A stretch of 52,673 nucleotides of DNA from Lachnospiraceae bacterium (lineage in GTDB: Bacteria; Bacillota; Clostridia; Lachnospirales; Lachnospiraceae), in assembly GCA_017428105.1 (NCBI GenBank), contig JAFRRM010000020.1, positions 1 to 52,673 on the forward strand. The letters run 5' to 3'. Shown piece after piece: positions 24,561-32,465 of this stretch. The position numbers and the translations under genes were made by a program. Positions within the stretch are counted from its first letter, which is position 1; each line of letters opens with the position of its first letter. A model generated the notes under the pieces. The model was not told where the DNA came from. It was given only the letters and a program-made list of their open reading frames with translations, and did no database searches.

Positions 24561-24788
24561 TCACTTCATCTTGTCCAGCACGCCCCATTTTTCCCAGCAT
24601 TGGCAGCTGGCGTTGGCCTGCTTGCCCAGGTCGCTGTGGAACCAGCCGCTGTGGCGGTTCATGCACCGGCCGCGGGCCATCTCGCTCTCCACACTGACGC
24701 GGTTGCCAAAGATGTCCGCCGGTTCCCGGTCGCCCGACCAGTATTCACAGGTGGCGCATTGTTTCCAGTCGCTCGGATATTGATGCAT
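24561..24788 (-). CDS. Small Cys-rich protein of unknown function
   Basis: A 75-residue protein with an excellent AAGGAGG 7 bases before the ATG at 24788 and its own promoter. Cysteines are arranged as CATCEYWSGDR (residues 11-21), then GRC near 41 and NASCQCWEKWG (61-71), four or five likely metal ligands. The CxxCxxW-SGDR pattern recurs in short conserved proteins of anaerobic Firmicutes, possibly a zinc or Fe-S site. No signal peptide or membrane segment, so cytosolic. Function unknown. Confidence 0.8.
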   Translation of the reverse strand: MHQYPSDWKQCATCEYWSGDREPADIFGNRVSVESEMARGRCMNRHSGWFHSDLGKQANASCQCWEKWGVLDKMK

Positions 24789-24827
24789 CGTTTGCCTCCT
24801 TATCGGTCGATCATGATCGTTGGAGAT

Positions 24828-24856
24828 ATTATAGCACAGACCGTCCGGAAGGTAAA
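24828..24856 (-). promoter_or_regulatory. Promoter of the small Cys-rich protein
   Basis: Minus strand TTTACC (24856-24851), 17-bp spacer, TATAAT (24833-24828). A perfect 12-bp palindrome CGATCATGATCG (24808-24819) lies between promoter and start, a possible operator. Confidence 0.7.
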
Positions 24857-24876
24857 CAATATCGTAAAAATGAGTC

Positions 24877-24928
24877 CGGGGGCCACGGGGTGGCAGGGCC
24901 GGGAGGAACCGTCCCCCAGCGGTCCTGT
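24877..24928 (+). repeat. GGGACGGTTC-family intergenic repeat
   Basis: Contains GGGAGGAACCGTCCCCC at 24901-24917 with a GC-rich flank (GGGGGCCACGGGGTGGCAGG). It separates the Cys-rich protein promoter from the anti-sigma stop. Confidence 0.6.
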
Positions 24929-24936
24929 CGGCGTCT

Positions 24937-25656
24937 TTATTGGGTCCTCTCGACGTGGTCGATGATCCTGAAAGCTTCTTCTTTTGTAACGTCTCCGGTC
25001 AGGCGGAAGTAGACGCCGGTCCCGAAATCGATCCAGAAACCGTCAAAAAAGTCGTTCGCATAAACGAAGTATTCGCCCGTCAGGGTGCCGGTTTCGATGC
25101 GGCCGTTTTCCAGAAGTTCCGTTCCGATCGGACTTTTAAACGCAAAGTATGTTTTGGGGTCGTCTCCCTCCAGATATACATAACCGATCCCTAACCGCCT
25201 GGTCGTTGCGGGCGCGTCCCATGCGGGTCCCGGGATCTCATCCTGATATTCTTCTGCATAAGCCCATCCGGAGGGCACGTCGCGTATGATCTCTGCCTGG
25301 CCAAAACGGTCCGGGATCCAGCCGAAACGATAGGCGGCCGTTTTGTCACTGATTCCCGGCAGTTCATAATACGTCAGGGAATAATGGTCTCCCTGCGGGC
25401 TGGTTTCCTCCACGGTCCCGCCTTTGATCCAGGCCTCAAACGCCGCGTATGCCTTCGGATTTACGGCGAAGAAGCCGGCACAAAGCGCGGCCAGAGCAAC
25501 AATTACCGCCACCGCTCTCTGCCAGCGGCTCCTGCGCCGCAGCGGTTTTTTCGCCATACCGGCGATCATGTTCTCACCGCCCGGCAGTTCGCACAATTCC
25601 TGATCGCGCCATTCCGTCAGCACTTTTCTCAGATCTTTCTCCCGATACTCTCCCAT
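24937..25656 (-). CDS. Membrane-anchored anti-sigma-like protein with DUF4367-type outer domain
   Basis: A 239-residue protein. The N-terminal cytosolic part (about 1-45, MGEYREKDLRKVLTEWRDQE...) is followed by one transmembrane helix (about 46-65, AVAVIVALAALCAGFFAV) and an outer domain of about 170 residues with a DUF4367-like pattern (AYRFGWIPDRFGQAEI, GYVYLEGDDPKTYFAF, EYFVYANDFFDGFWIDFG). It follows the ECF sigma gene by 14 bases and most likely holds that sigma factor inactive until an envelope signal is sensed. No zinc-binding HxxxCxxC motif is seen, so it is not a classic ZAS anti-sigma. Confidence 0.8.
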   Translation of the reverse strand: MGEYREKDLRKVLTEWRDQELCELPGGENMIAGMAKKPLRRRSRWQRAVAVIVALAALCAGFFAVNPKAYAAFEAWIKGGTVEETSPQGDHYSLTYYELPGISDKTAAYRFGWIPDRFGQAEIIRDVPSGWAYAEEYQDEIPGPAWDAPATTRRLGIGYVYLEGDDPKTYFAFKSPIGTELLENGRIETGTLTGEYFVYANDFFDGFWIDFGTGVYFRLTGDVTKEEAFRIIDHVERTQ

Positions 25657-25670
25657 CGTTGTCCCTCCTC

Positions 25671-26147
25671 TTATTCTTCCTCTGACAGTCTTCTCCGCAG
25701 ATCCTCTTTGGCCCGGTGGATCGCACGTCTGACGGCGTCCGGCGTCATACCGTACAGCCGGGCGATCTCGCGGGTACCGATCCCGTCCGCATACCGCAGC
25801 AGGAGCATCTGACGGGCCCTCTCCGGCATCTGCCGCAGGGCCACCGAAAGCGGCGTCTCCTCCGGCAGTTCGTACGTCCGCCTCTCATCTTCCCGCGGCA
25901 TCTCCTCTTCCGCGAAATGCTTCAGTTCCCGCAGACGGTCCAAAGCTTTGTGCTTTGTGATGACGGACAGATAATGATACGTTTCCGCGCTTTCCACCGT
26001 TCCGATGCTTCCCGGCCTCTGCGCGACGTAGAGAAACACGTCCTGCACAACGTCTTCCGCATCCGCCTCGTTCGGAAGAAAGCGCGACGCATAAGCCATC
26101 AGCCTGCCGCGGTACGTCTCATACAGTTTTTCCAGCTTTTTCTTCAT
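25671..26147 (-). CDS. ECF-type RNA polymerase sigma factor
   Basis: A 158-residue sigma-70 family protein. The start at 26147 has GAGGG 5 bases upstream. Region 2 is LYETYRGRLMAYASRFLPNEADAEDVVQDVFLYV and region 4 is TPLSVALRQMPERARQMLLLRYADGIGTREIARLYGMTPDAVRRAIHRAKEDL, both well formed. It would direct RNA polymerase to a small regulon, probably including its own operon, under control of the membrane protein encoded next. It is the first gene of a two-gene leftward operon. Confidence 0.93.
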   Translation of the reverse strand: MKKKLEKLYETYRGRLMAYASRFLPNEADAEDVVQDVFLYVAQRPGSIGTVESAETYHYLSVITKHKALDRLRELKHFAEEEMPREDERRTYELPEETPLSVALRQMPERARQMLLLRYADGIGTREIARLYGMTPDAVRRAIHRAKEDLRRRLSEEE

Positions 26148-26231
26148 GATCCCTCGCATGCCCGGATCTCATTCCTCTGTTAATATAGCGCAGAAAGCGG
26201 CAAAAATCGGACAGGATAACTAAATTTTCTC

Positions 26232-26296
26232 AAAACCGTCCCCCGGTGACCCTGCGGACAAAAATGGGACGGAAAGAACCGTCCCCGTGTCCCACT
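26232..26296 (+). repeat. GGGACGGTTC-family repeat, two units
   Basis: AAAACCGTCCCCC and GAACCGTCCCCGTGTCCC with an inverted ATGGGACGG between them. It occupies much of the 311-bp gap between the divergent sigma and DUF4342-like genes; the rightward promoter follows and nothing else is evident. Confidence 0.65.
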
Positions 26297-26324
26297 TGTT
26301 CTCCTGCGCGTCGTGTGGTATTAT
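26296..26324 (+). promoter_or_regulatory. Promoter of the DUF4342-like/two-component operon
   Basis: TTGTTC (26296-26301), 17-bp spacer, TATTAT (26319-26324), leaving a leader of about 130 bases. Confidence 0.6.
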
Positions 26325-26458
26325 CAGGGCGGCGAAGTTAATGAAACGGAAGGGTTTTATTAATCGAAGGTTAATCTTTCCTCAAAGATGGTTTAAGAAT
26401 GATCCGGTATTCTTGCATCATCAAAGACAGGGCGGGTGCCCGGGAAAGGATGAATGAA

Positions 26459-27004
26459 ATGGAACTTTTTGAAAAGGTTGAGAAGTTAGTACAGAAGAGC
26501 GGATGCACGTATGAGGAAGCGAAAATGGCGCTGGATCTGACGGACGGCGACATGCTGGAGGCGATGATCCTGCTGGAGAAGCAGGGGAAGGCGGCGCCGC
26601 AGGGAGGGAGCTACTCCACGCGGTATGAGAGCCAGCCGCAGTACGTGCCGGTGATCGTGGAAGAGAAAAAGCGCGAGCGCGGCGGCGCAGGCACAGGCAT
26701 GAAGGGCGAGGGCGGTCAGAAGGTCAAGGAGTTCCTGAAGAAAGTCTGGCACGTGCTCTCCAGCAACTACCTGGTGATCGACCGCCGGGGCGAGCAAATG
26801 GCGAAGCTGCCGTTCTGGGTGGCGCTGCTGATCCTCCTCGGCTCCTGGTTCCTGATCCTGGCGCTGGTCGTGGTATCCCTGTTCTTCGGCTTCACGTACT
26901 CGTTCGAGGGCGAAAAAGAGCGGGAAATGCGGGCCGCCAACAAAGTGATGGACAAATTCAGCCGCGCGGCGGAGTCCGCGAAGGAAGAATTCCGAAAGAA
27001 ATAA
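26459..27004 (+). CDS. DUF4342-like membrane protein with N-terminal UBA-like domain
   Basis: A 181-residue protein. The ATG at 26459 has GGGAAAGGA 8 bases upstream; a second ATG at 26450 is in frame. Residues 1-45 (FEKVEKLVQKSGCTYEEAKMALDLTDGDMLEAMILLEKQGK) form a UBA/TS-N-like three-helix module. A basic linker (EEKKRERGG...) follows, then a DUF4342-like segment (KEFLKKVWHVLSSNYLVIDRRGEQMAKLPFW) and one transmembrane helix (about 122-147, VALLILLGSWFLILALVVVSLFF). The C-terminus is charged and helical. It is 81 bases upstream of the response regulator, in one operon, so it may be an accessory to that system. Confidence 0.8.
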   Translation: MELFEKVEKLVQKSGCTYEEAKMALDLTDGDMLEAMILLEKQGKAAPQGGSYSTRYESQPQYVPVIVEEKKRERGGAGTGMKGEGGQKVKEFLKKVWHVLSSNYLVIDRRGEQMAKLPFWVALLILLGSWFLILALVVVSLFFGFTYSFEGEKEREMRAANKVMDKFSRAAESAKEEFRKK

Positions 27005-27017
27005 AAGCGATAAAACA

Positions 27018-27070
27018 GGGCAGCCGGTCCTGTGCCCCGGGATATTCCCGGAAGGCCGGGCCGGCTGCCC
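27018..27070 (+). promoter_or_regulatory. Large hairpin between the DUF4342-like and response-regulator genes
   Basis: GGGCAGCCGG (27018-27027) pairs with CCGGCTGCCC (27061-27070), with a smaller CCGGGA/CCCGG stem inside the loop. No T-run follows, so an RNA-stability or processing role is more likely than termination. Confidence 0.6.
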
Positions 27071-27085
27071 GCCGCGGGAGGCGCC

Positions 27086-27817
27086 ATGCCGAAAATACTG
27101 ATCGTTGAAGATGAAGAAAAACTGGCCCGTTTCATCGAGCTGGAACTGATCCATGAGGGCTATGAAACGGAGAAGGCGTTCGACGGCCGGACCGGCCTGG
27201 AACTGGCCCGGGCACAGGACTTCGACCTGATCCTGCTGGACATCATGCTGCCCGGCTTAAACGGGATGGAGGTGCTGCGGCGCCTGCGCCAGGAGAAAGC
27301 CACGCCGGTGATCCTCCTCACCGCGCGGGATTCCGTGATGGACAAGGTGGCGGGACTGGACGCGGGGGCGATGGATTACATCACCAAGCCCTTCGCGATC
27401 GAGGAGCTGCTGGCGCGGATCCGGGTGAGCCTGAAGTACCGCAAGCCGGAAACGGCCGACGGCGACGGCGTATCGGCGGGATCAACGTCCCTGACAGCCG
27501 GTGCTTCCGCCCGGCCCGGCATCCTGCGCTGGAAAGCCCTGGAACTGGATGAAGGCCGCCACCGCGTCACCTGGGACTCTCAGGAGATCGAACTGACCAA
27601 CCGGGAATTCCTGATGCTGAAAACTTTGCTGGAGAACCGGGACATCGTGCTGTCCCGGGATACCCTGTTAGAGAAGGTCTGCGGCTACGACTACATGGGC
27701 GAGACCAATATCGTGGACGTCTATGTGCGCCATCTGCGCGCCAAGATCGACGAAGTGTACGGAGTGAAGATGCTCCAGACGATCCGGGGAGTGGGTTATG
27801 TCATCCGTTCCGAATAA
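27086..27817 (+). CDS. OmpR/PhoB-family response regulator
   Basis: A 243-residue two-component response regulator. The receiver domain (1-115) has acidic D9/E10, phosphoacceptor D52 (LILLDIMLPG), a switch Thr in VILLTARDS and K in YITKPF. An unusually long Gly/Ser/Ala linker (about 122-150, ETADGDGVSAGSTSLTAG...) precedes the winged-helix domain (LTNREFLMLKTLLEN, NIVDVYVRHLRAKID, IRGVGYVIR). GGGAGG lies 5 bases before the ATG at 27086. It overlaps the sensor kinase gene by 20 bases, so the pair is translationally coupled. Confidence 0.95.
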   Translation: MPKILIVEDEEKLARFIELELIHEGYETEKAFDGRTGLELARAQDFDLILLDIMLPGLNGMEVLRRLRQEKATPVILLTARDSVMDKVAGLDAGAMDYITKPFAIEELLARIRVSLKYRKPETADGDGVSAGSTSLTAGASARPGILRWKALELDEGRHRVTWDSQEIELTNREFLMLKTLLENRDIVLSRDTLLEKVCGYDYMGETNIVDVYVRHLRAKIDEVYGVKMLQTIRGVGYVIRSE

Positions 27818-29048
27818 AAACATGAATTCCATCACCACCCGGCTGACGGCCGGCCGCCTGGGCAAGGCCCTGGCCCGGCTGTTTTTCAGAGGGCTGTTCT
27901 GGCTCTTCCTGGTCCCCGCGGCCTATCTGGCGGTGCGGGAGCACACCGCGTTCGGACGGCTCTCGGTCAAAACGGAGCGGGAGTTCACGATCGTACGGGA
28001 TACGGCCGGAGAACCGGAGGACCTGCTGTACACCGCCCGGGACGGGGAGGCGGCGGAACCGCTCCGGATCCGGCTGTGGAGCAGCCTGCGGATCTGGCTG
28101 ATCGTCTGGGGCGTGCTGCTCGGCCTGCAGTTCATCGGGATCCTCATCGCCTATCAGTCGGAAAAGCGGCGCGTGCGGGAGATCCTGACGCCGCTCTATG
28201 AGCTGGCCGCGCAGGCGGAGGCGCTTTCGCAGATGGAATTCGGCGAAGACAAGTACCGCCTGATCGAGGACGCGGTCTCCCATCTGGGCGCAGACGACGG
28301 CGCACGCCTCAAGTTAGGCGACAGCGACCTGGCCGGCGTGGAGGCCGCCATCAACAACCTGCTCACCCGCATCCGCGAAAGCAACCGCCAGCAGGCCCGC
28401 TTCGTGAACGACGCGTCCCACGAGCTGCGCACGCCCATCGCCGTCATCAGCGGCTACGCGGACATACTGGCCCGCTGGGGCAAGGACGACGAAAAGGTCC
28501 TGAACGAATCCATCGCCGCCATCCGGACCGAAACGCAGCGCATGAAGCACCTGGTGGAACAGCTGCTCTTCCTGGCGCGCGGCGACGCGGGACGCACTCA
28601 GCTGCAGAAGGAGGACGTGTCTCTCAACGCGCTGATGCGCGAGGCGTATGAGGAATCCCTCATGATCGACGAGGCGCACGTGTACCGCTTCACGGAGGCG
28701 GAGCCGGACGTCACGGTCCAGGCCGACCCGGGACTCCTGAAGCAGGCCGTCCGCATCCTGCTGGACAACGCCGCCAAATACACCGCCGCCGGCGACGAGA
28801 TCCTGCTCAGGACCGGCCGGGACGATAACGGCCGCCCCTTCCTCCAGGTCCAGGACACCGGCATCGGCATGGCCCGCGCCGACGTGGAGCATATGTTCGA
28901 GCGCTTCTACCGGGCCGATGAAGCCCGCTCCGTGGAAGGCACCGGCCTCGGCCTCTCCATCGCCAAATGGATCGTCGACAAGCACGGCGGCCACTTCGAG
29001 GTCCTCTCCCGCGAAGACCTGGGTACCCGCATCCGCATCGTCCTGTGA
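27798..29048 (+). CDS. Membrane sensor histidine kinase
   Basis: A 416-residue kinase. Two transmembrane helices (about 25-45 and 97-116) bracket a short outer domain of about 50 residues, followed by a HAMP-like region, the H-box NDASHELRTPIAVISGYADI, N-box LLDNAAKYT, G1 DTGIGMA and G2 GTGLGLSIAKWIV. This is the standard HisKA/HATPase_c kinase of the OmpR class. It should phosphorylate the co-encoded regulator; the signal is not readable, and the small sensor loop suggests envelope stress or a small ligand. A bidirectional terminator follows. Confidence 0.94.
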   Translation: MSSVPNKNMNSITTRLTAGRLGKALARLFFRGLFWLFLVPAAYLAVREHTAFGRLSVKTEREFTIVRDTAGEPEDLLYTARDGEAAEPLRIRLWSSLRIWLIVWGVLLGLQFIGILIAYQSEKRRVREILTPLYELAAQAEALSQMEFGEDKYRLIEDAVSHLGADDGARLKLGDSDLAGVEAAINNLLTRIRESNRQQARFVNDASHELRTPIAVISGYADILARWGKDDEKVLNESIAAIRTETQRMKHLVEQLLFLARGDAGRTQLQKEDVSLNALMREAYEESLMIDEAHVYRFTEAEPDVTVQADPGLLKQAVRILLDNAAKYTAAGDEILLRTGRDDNGRPFLQVQDTGIGMARADVEHMFERFYRADEARSVEGTGLGLSIAKWIVDKHGGHFEVLSREDLGTRIRIVL

Positions 29049-29069
29049 CCGGCATCGACGGTCAGAAAC

Positions 29070-29101
29070 AAAAAAGGACCGGCCCCGAGGGCCGGCTTTT
29101 T
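29070..29101. terminator. Bidirectional terminator between kinase and YwaF-type gene
   Basis: AAAAAGGACCGGCCC pairs with GGGCCGGCTTTTT across CGA, with A/T runs on both sides. It overlaps the YwaF-type stop codon at 29100. Confidence 0.88.
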
Positions 29102-29888
29102 ACTCTCCCCGTCTGAAAAGCGGGATCCGCTCTGCCGCCCGGCAGATCCCGACCACCAGCGCGGACAGCGGCAGATGCGTCAGCAGCATGATCAGCGTAT
29201 AGACCGGCCGCAGCCCTCTTTCCGCCAGCCATGCGGCCAGGTCTTCGTAAAGCGGGACGCCTGAGCCGCTGTAGAGCAGCATGTAGTCTGTGCTCAGAAT
29301 ATAGTCGGCGGGCACCGCGATCACGGCCAGCACCGCTACCGGGATAAAAGAAAGCGGGACGTTTTTCCACTCCGGCCGTACGGTCCCGCTCGCCAGCAGG
29401 ACCACGCCCGTCAGGAACATGGACGTATGAAAATACAGCGAATAAAAGGCTCCGAACGTCCAGAACGGATAGAAATTCAGCCCGTTGCAGTAGATCACGC
29501 CGACGGCGCCGAACAGCATGCCGATTGTGGTCAGAAAAGCCAGGGCGCAGTCCCGGGCCTTGCCCTTTCCCCAAGCGGCCAGCGGCAGCATGTAGATCAG
29601 CAGCGAACAGGTGTAGAGCGGCAGCAGTCCTTCCGCATTGAAGCCCTGTCCGGTGGTGATGTCGTAATAGCTTTCCCAGCTGATCTTGACTACTTCCAGG
29701 ACAGGCGTGATCACCGCCTGGATCTTCAGCCATTTCCCGATCCCCTCCCGTCCGGCATTCCGGAATATCCGGGCCGCCAGGAACGAGAACATGAATACCA
29801 GCCCGACATAGACCAGATGCGGGGTGGAAAACAGGTCGCTTTGAAAGCCGCTGATGTTGTATTTATAGTCAAAAAAATGATACGTCAT
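29100..29888 (-). CDS. YwaF/TMEM164-family integral membrane protein
   Basis: A 262-residue protein with about seven hydrophobic helices (PHLVYVGLVFMFSFLAARIF, LPLYTCSLLIYMLPLAAWG, CALAFLTTIGMLFGAVGVIY, FHTSMFLTGVVLLASG, VPLSFIPVAVLAVIAVPADYIL, YTLIMLLTHLPLSALVVGI). The conserved LPLYxCSL motif identifies the TIGR02206/YwaF family, related to eukaryotic TMEM164. The biochemical role in bacteria is not established; acyl-transfer has been proposed for relatives. It is monocistronic between two terminator or promoter regions. Confidence 0.85.
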   Translation of the reverse strand: MTYHFFDYKYNISGFQSDLFSTPHLVYVGLVFMFSFLAARIFRNAGREGIGKWLKIQAVITPVLEVVKISWESYYDITTGQGFNAEGLLPLYTCSLLIYMLPLAAWGKGKARDCALAFLTTIGMLFGAVGVIYCNGLNFYPFWTFGAFYSLYFHTSMFLTGVVLLASGTVRPEWKNVPLSFIPVAVLAVIAVPADYILSTDYMLLYSGSGVPLYEDLAAWLAERGLRPVYTLIMLLTHLPLSALVVGICRAAERIPLFRRGE

Positions 29889-30043
29889 GCATTTTCTCCT
29901 TGATCCTCCGGTTTCCTTGACACTGATCCCGGATTTTGTCTATTATAGGCCAACGTTTTTATTTTTCAACCCTTTTCTCCGTTTTTTCCCCGCGCAGCCC
30001 TGACATGTGTGTCTTTTGGAGGCAGCAGGAATAAAAAACGCCC

Positions 30044-30073
30044 TTGCCTGCGCTTCTCTTTTTCTGCTATAAT
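30044..30073 (+). promoter_or_regulatory. Promoter of the desulfoferrodoxin gene
   Basis: TTGCCT (30044-30049), 18-bp spacer, TATAAT (30068-30073). No clear PerR palindrome is visible next to it. Confidence 0.75.
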
Positions 30074-30122
30074 GATGCGGCAGCAAACTGTTGCGAAAAA
30101 CAAACAGATCCGGAGGTGTTTT

Positions 30123-30497
30123 ATGGAACTCGTCTTTTTACGCTGCCCCCGCTGCGGGCAGATCGTCCTTACCATCAAGAATAAACCCTGCGACGTGCAC
30201 TGCTGCGGCGTGCCCATGGAAGTCATCGTCCCCGGCACCAGCGACGGCGCGCATGAGAAGCACGTGCCGGTCTGGACGCAGGACGGCAATACCGTCACCG
30301 TAAAGGTCGGCGAAGTGACGCACCCCATGCTGGAGGCGCATTTCATCGAATGGATCGCGCTCCAGACGAAGCAGGGCTGCGAATTCAAGACCCTGCAGCC
30401 CGGAGAGGCGCCGGAAGCCGTCTTCACGCTGAGCGAAGGCGACGAGGTCGTCGCGGTCTTCGAGCATTGCAACCTGCACGGACTGTGGAAGGCCTGA
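30123..30497 (+). CDS. dfx: Desulfoferrodoxin (superoxide reductase, class I type)
   Basis: A 124-residue superoxide reductase that converts superoxide to peroxide, protecting anaerobes from oxygen. All metal ligands are visible: the N-terminal desulforedoxin site C8, C11, C27, C28 (CPRC..., CCGVPM) and the catalytic centre H47 (HEKHVPVW), H67, H73 (THPMLEAHFIEWI), C116 and H119 (CNLHGLW). Length matches the class I family. GGAGG precedes the ATG at 30123. It has its own promoter and terminator, so it is a single-gene unit. Its presence supports an anaerobic host. Confidence 0.96.
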   Translation: MELVFLRCPRCGQIVLTIKNKPCDVHCCGVPMEVIVPGTSDGAHEKHVPVWTQDGNTVTVKVGEVTHPMLEAHFIEWIALQTKQGCEFKTLQPGEAPEAVFTLSEGDEVVAVFEHCNLHGLWKA

Positions 30498-30529
30498 CGG
30501 GCCTCCGCAGGACCGGACACCAAGCATCA

Positions 30530-30559
30530 AAAAAACAGCGGGATGATCCCGCTGTTTTT
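30530..30559. terminator. Bidirectional terminator after desulfoferrodoxin
   Basis: AAAAACAGCGGGAT pairs with ATCCCGCTGTTTTT around GA, serving both the desulfoferrodoxin and the convergent symporter gene. Confidence 0.95.
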
Positions 30560-30581
30560 GATTGAGAGGACGTCATCGTCT

Positions 30582-31811
30582 TCAGGCTTTTGCTTCCTGC
30601 TTTTTCTGTCTGCGGTGTTCCAGGGCGGAAACGACGATGGCGCAGGAGGCGTCGCCGGTGATGTTGACGACGGTGCGCCCCATATCGAAGAGGCGGTCCA
30701 CGCCGACGACGAGGGCGATGCCTTCCACCGGCAGGCCGACGGACTGGAGCACCATGGCCAGCATGACCACGCCGGCGCCGGGCACGCCCGCGGTCCCGAT
30801 GGAGGCCAGCGTCGCGGTCAGGACGATGGTCAGCATCTGGCTCAGGGTCAGATCGATGCCGAAGCAGCTGGCGATGAAGATCGCGCAGACGCCCTGATAA
30901 ATGGCCGTCCCGTCCATGTTGATGGTGGCGCCCAGCGGCAGCACGAAGGACGTGATGTCCCGGTCGGCCCCCAGTTTCTGGGAGCATTCCATGTTCAGCG
31001 GCAGCGTGCCCACGGAGGAAGCCGAGGAGAATGCCAGCATCATGGCGGGCATCATCTCCTTAAAAAAGCGGAGCGGGCTGACGTGCCCCAGCGCCGACAC
31101 GGTCGCGGAATAGACCAGCGCCATGTGCAGGATATAGCCCAGGTACGCCACCAGCAGCACCAGCGCCAGTGAGCCCAGCACCTGCGGGCCGTTTTCGGCC
31201 ACGACCGGCGTCATCAGGCAGAACACGCCGATCGGGGATACCTTCAGGATGATCTCCATCACTTTCATGAACAGGCCGTTCAGCGTATCCACGGCGGAAA
31301 ACGCTTTGAAATCCTGTTTGCCGCCGGAAAGCAGAAGCAGGCCGAAGCCCACGATCAGTGCGCTGACGATGATCTGCAGCATGGCGGCGTTCACGAACGG
31401 CGCCAGGAAATTGGACGGGAACGCCTCCACCAGCGTATTCATGAAATCCACTTTGGTGGTCGACACCTCGTAGCCCAGCCCTGCCGTGGGCAGGATGGGG
31501 AAGATCCCCTTCAGCAGATTGGCCAGCACCAGGCCGATGATGACGGCGCAGGCGGTGGTGCACAGGTAATACACGACGGTCTTCCCGCCGATGGCGCCCA
31601 CCTTTTTGATGTCGCGCATGGAGATCACGCCGCTCAGGATGGAGAAGAACACCAGCGGCCCCACCACCCACTTGATCAGGTTCAGGAAGATGGTCCCGAA
31701 GGGCTTGATGTAATTGACGGCGATGCCGGGATGGCCGGTCAGGGCGATGCCGGCCGCGATCGCCAGGACAAGAGCGATAAAGATCCGGAGCGTCAGGGAG
31801 ATTTTCTTCAT
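30582..31811 (-). CDS. Dicarboxylate/amino acid:cation symporter (DAACS family)
   Basis: A 409-residue GltP/DctA-type carrier importing a dicarboxylate or neutral/acidic amino acid with Na+ or H+. Family landmarks: PFGTIFLNLIKWVVGPLVFFSI, the hairpin loop ASSVGTLPLNMEC, the NMDGTAIYQG motif for substrate and cation binding, and PGAGVVMLAMVLQSVGLPVEGIALVVGVDRLFDMGRT. The serine-containing first loop is SASSVGT. It ends the TM2-dipeptidase-RidA-symporter gene run, but 210 bases with a repeat separate it from ridA, so it may be transcribed separately. Confidence 0.94.
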   Translation of the reverse strand: MKKISLTLRIFIALVLAIAAGIALTGHPGIAVNYIKPFGTIFLNLIKWVVGPLVFFSILSGVISMRDIKKVGAIGGKTVVYYLCTTACAVIIGLVLANLLKGIFPILPTAGLGYEVSTTKVDFMNTLVEAFPSNFLAPFVNAAMLQIIVSALIVGFGLLLLSGGKQDFKAFSAVDTLNGLFMKVMEIILKVSPIGVFCLMTPVVAENGPQVLGSLALVLLVAYLGYILHMALVYSATVSALGHVSPLRFFKEMMPAMMLAFSSASSVGTLPLNMECSQKLGADRDITSFVLPLGATINMDGTAIYQGVCAIFIASCFGIDLTLSQMLTIVLTATLASIGTAGVPGAGVVMLAMVLQSVGLPVEGIALVVGVDRLFDMGRTVVNITGDASCAIVVSALEHRRQKKQEAKA

Positions 31812-31955
31812 GGATGGCCTCCTGTTCTCTTCTTCAGACAGCCACGGCGGAGGTCTCCCGTCAGCGGCGCACGGGCAACAAGACCATCCTGCCGCCGCGC
31901 AATGCGGGGACTTCCCGGTCAGCGGCCCGCTGTTTCAGGGGAAATAGTCCGTCTT

Positions 31956-32024
31956 CCTGTCACAAAAGGGGGACAAAGAAACCGTCCCGCCGTCACATCA
32001 GGGGGAAAGCGCCGTCCCTTCTCA
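31956..32024 (-). repeat. GGGACGGTTC-family repeat overlapping the ridA stop
   Basis: Minus strand: TGAGAAGGGACGGCGC, CCCCTGATGTGACGGCGGGACGG and TTTCTTTGTCCCCCTTTTGTGACAGG, three degenerate units. The first TGA is the ridA stop codon, as at the helicase gene. The rest of the gap to the symporter (31812-31955) shows nothing I can name. Confidence 0.65.
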
Positions 32025-32399
32025 CACTTCCGCAACGCATTCGATCTCGACCAGGGCGTCTTTGGGAAGACGGCCGACCTGGACGGCGGCGCGCGCGGGA
32101 TAAGGTTCGGAGAAGTACTGGGCGTAGACGGCGTTCATGGCGGCGAAGTCATTCATGTCCCGGAGAAAAACGGTGGTCTTGACGACTTTGCCGAGACCGG
32201 AGCCGGCTTCTTCGAGGATGGCTTTGAGGTTTTTCAGGCTCTGATGGGTCTGGAGTTCGATGGTGTCGCCCGCAAAGGCGCCGGTGGCGGGATCCACGGG
32301 GATCTGGCCGGAGACGAAGATCAGGTCGCCGACTTCGATGGCCTGGGAGTAGGGGCCGATGGCGGCCGGGGCGTTCGGGGTATGGATGGGCATCTTCAT
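32022..32399 (-). CDS. ridA: RidA-family enamine/imine deaminase
   Basis: A 125-residue RidA protein that hydrolyses reactive enamines or imines made by PLP enzymes. The signature is complete: [27 protein letters not shown], the catalytic arginine in [24 protein letters not shown], and the family glutamate near the end. Length is standard. It lies between a C69 dipeptidase and an amino-acid symporter, fitting peptide and amino-acid catabolism where 2-aminoacrylate stress arises. Confidence 0.95.
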   Translation of the reverse strand: MKMPIHTPNAPAAIGPYSQAIEVGDLIFVSGQIPVDPATGAFAGDTIELQTHQSLKNLKAILEEAGSGLGKVVKTTVFLRDMNDFAAMNAVYAQYFSEPYPARAAVQVGRLPKDALVEIECVAEV

Positions 32400-32465
32400 A
32401 GGGAGTTCCTCCTTCGCAGTATGGTTATGCAGACGGGCAGCGGGATCCCCGCGCCCGCATCGGGT

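Noticed and set aside
27018..27070. Intrinsic terminator before the response regulator
   Set aside because: The stem is strong but no T-run follows and the genes appear co-transcribed.
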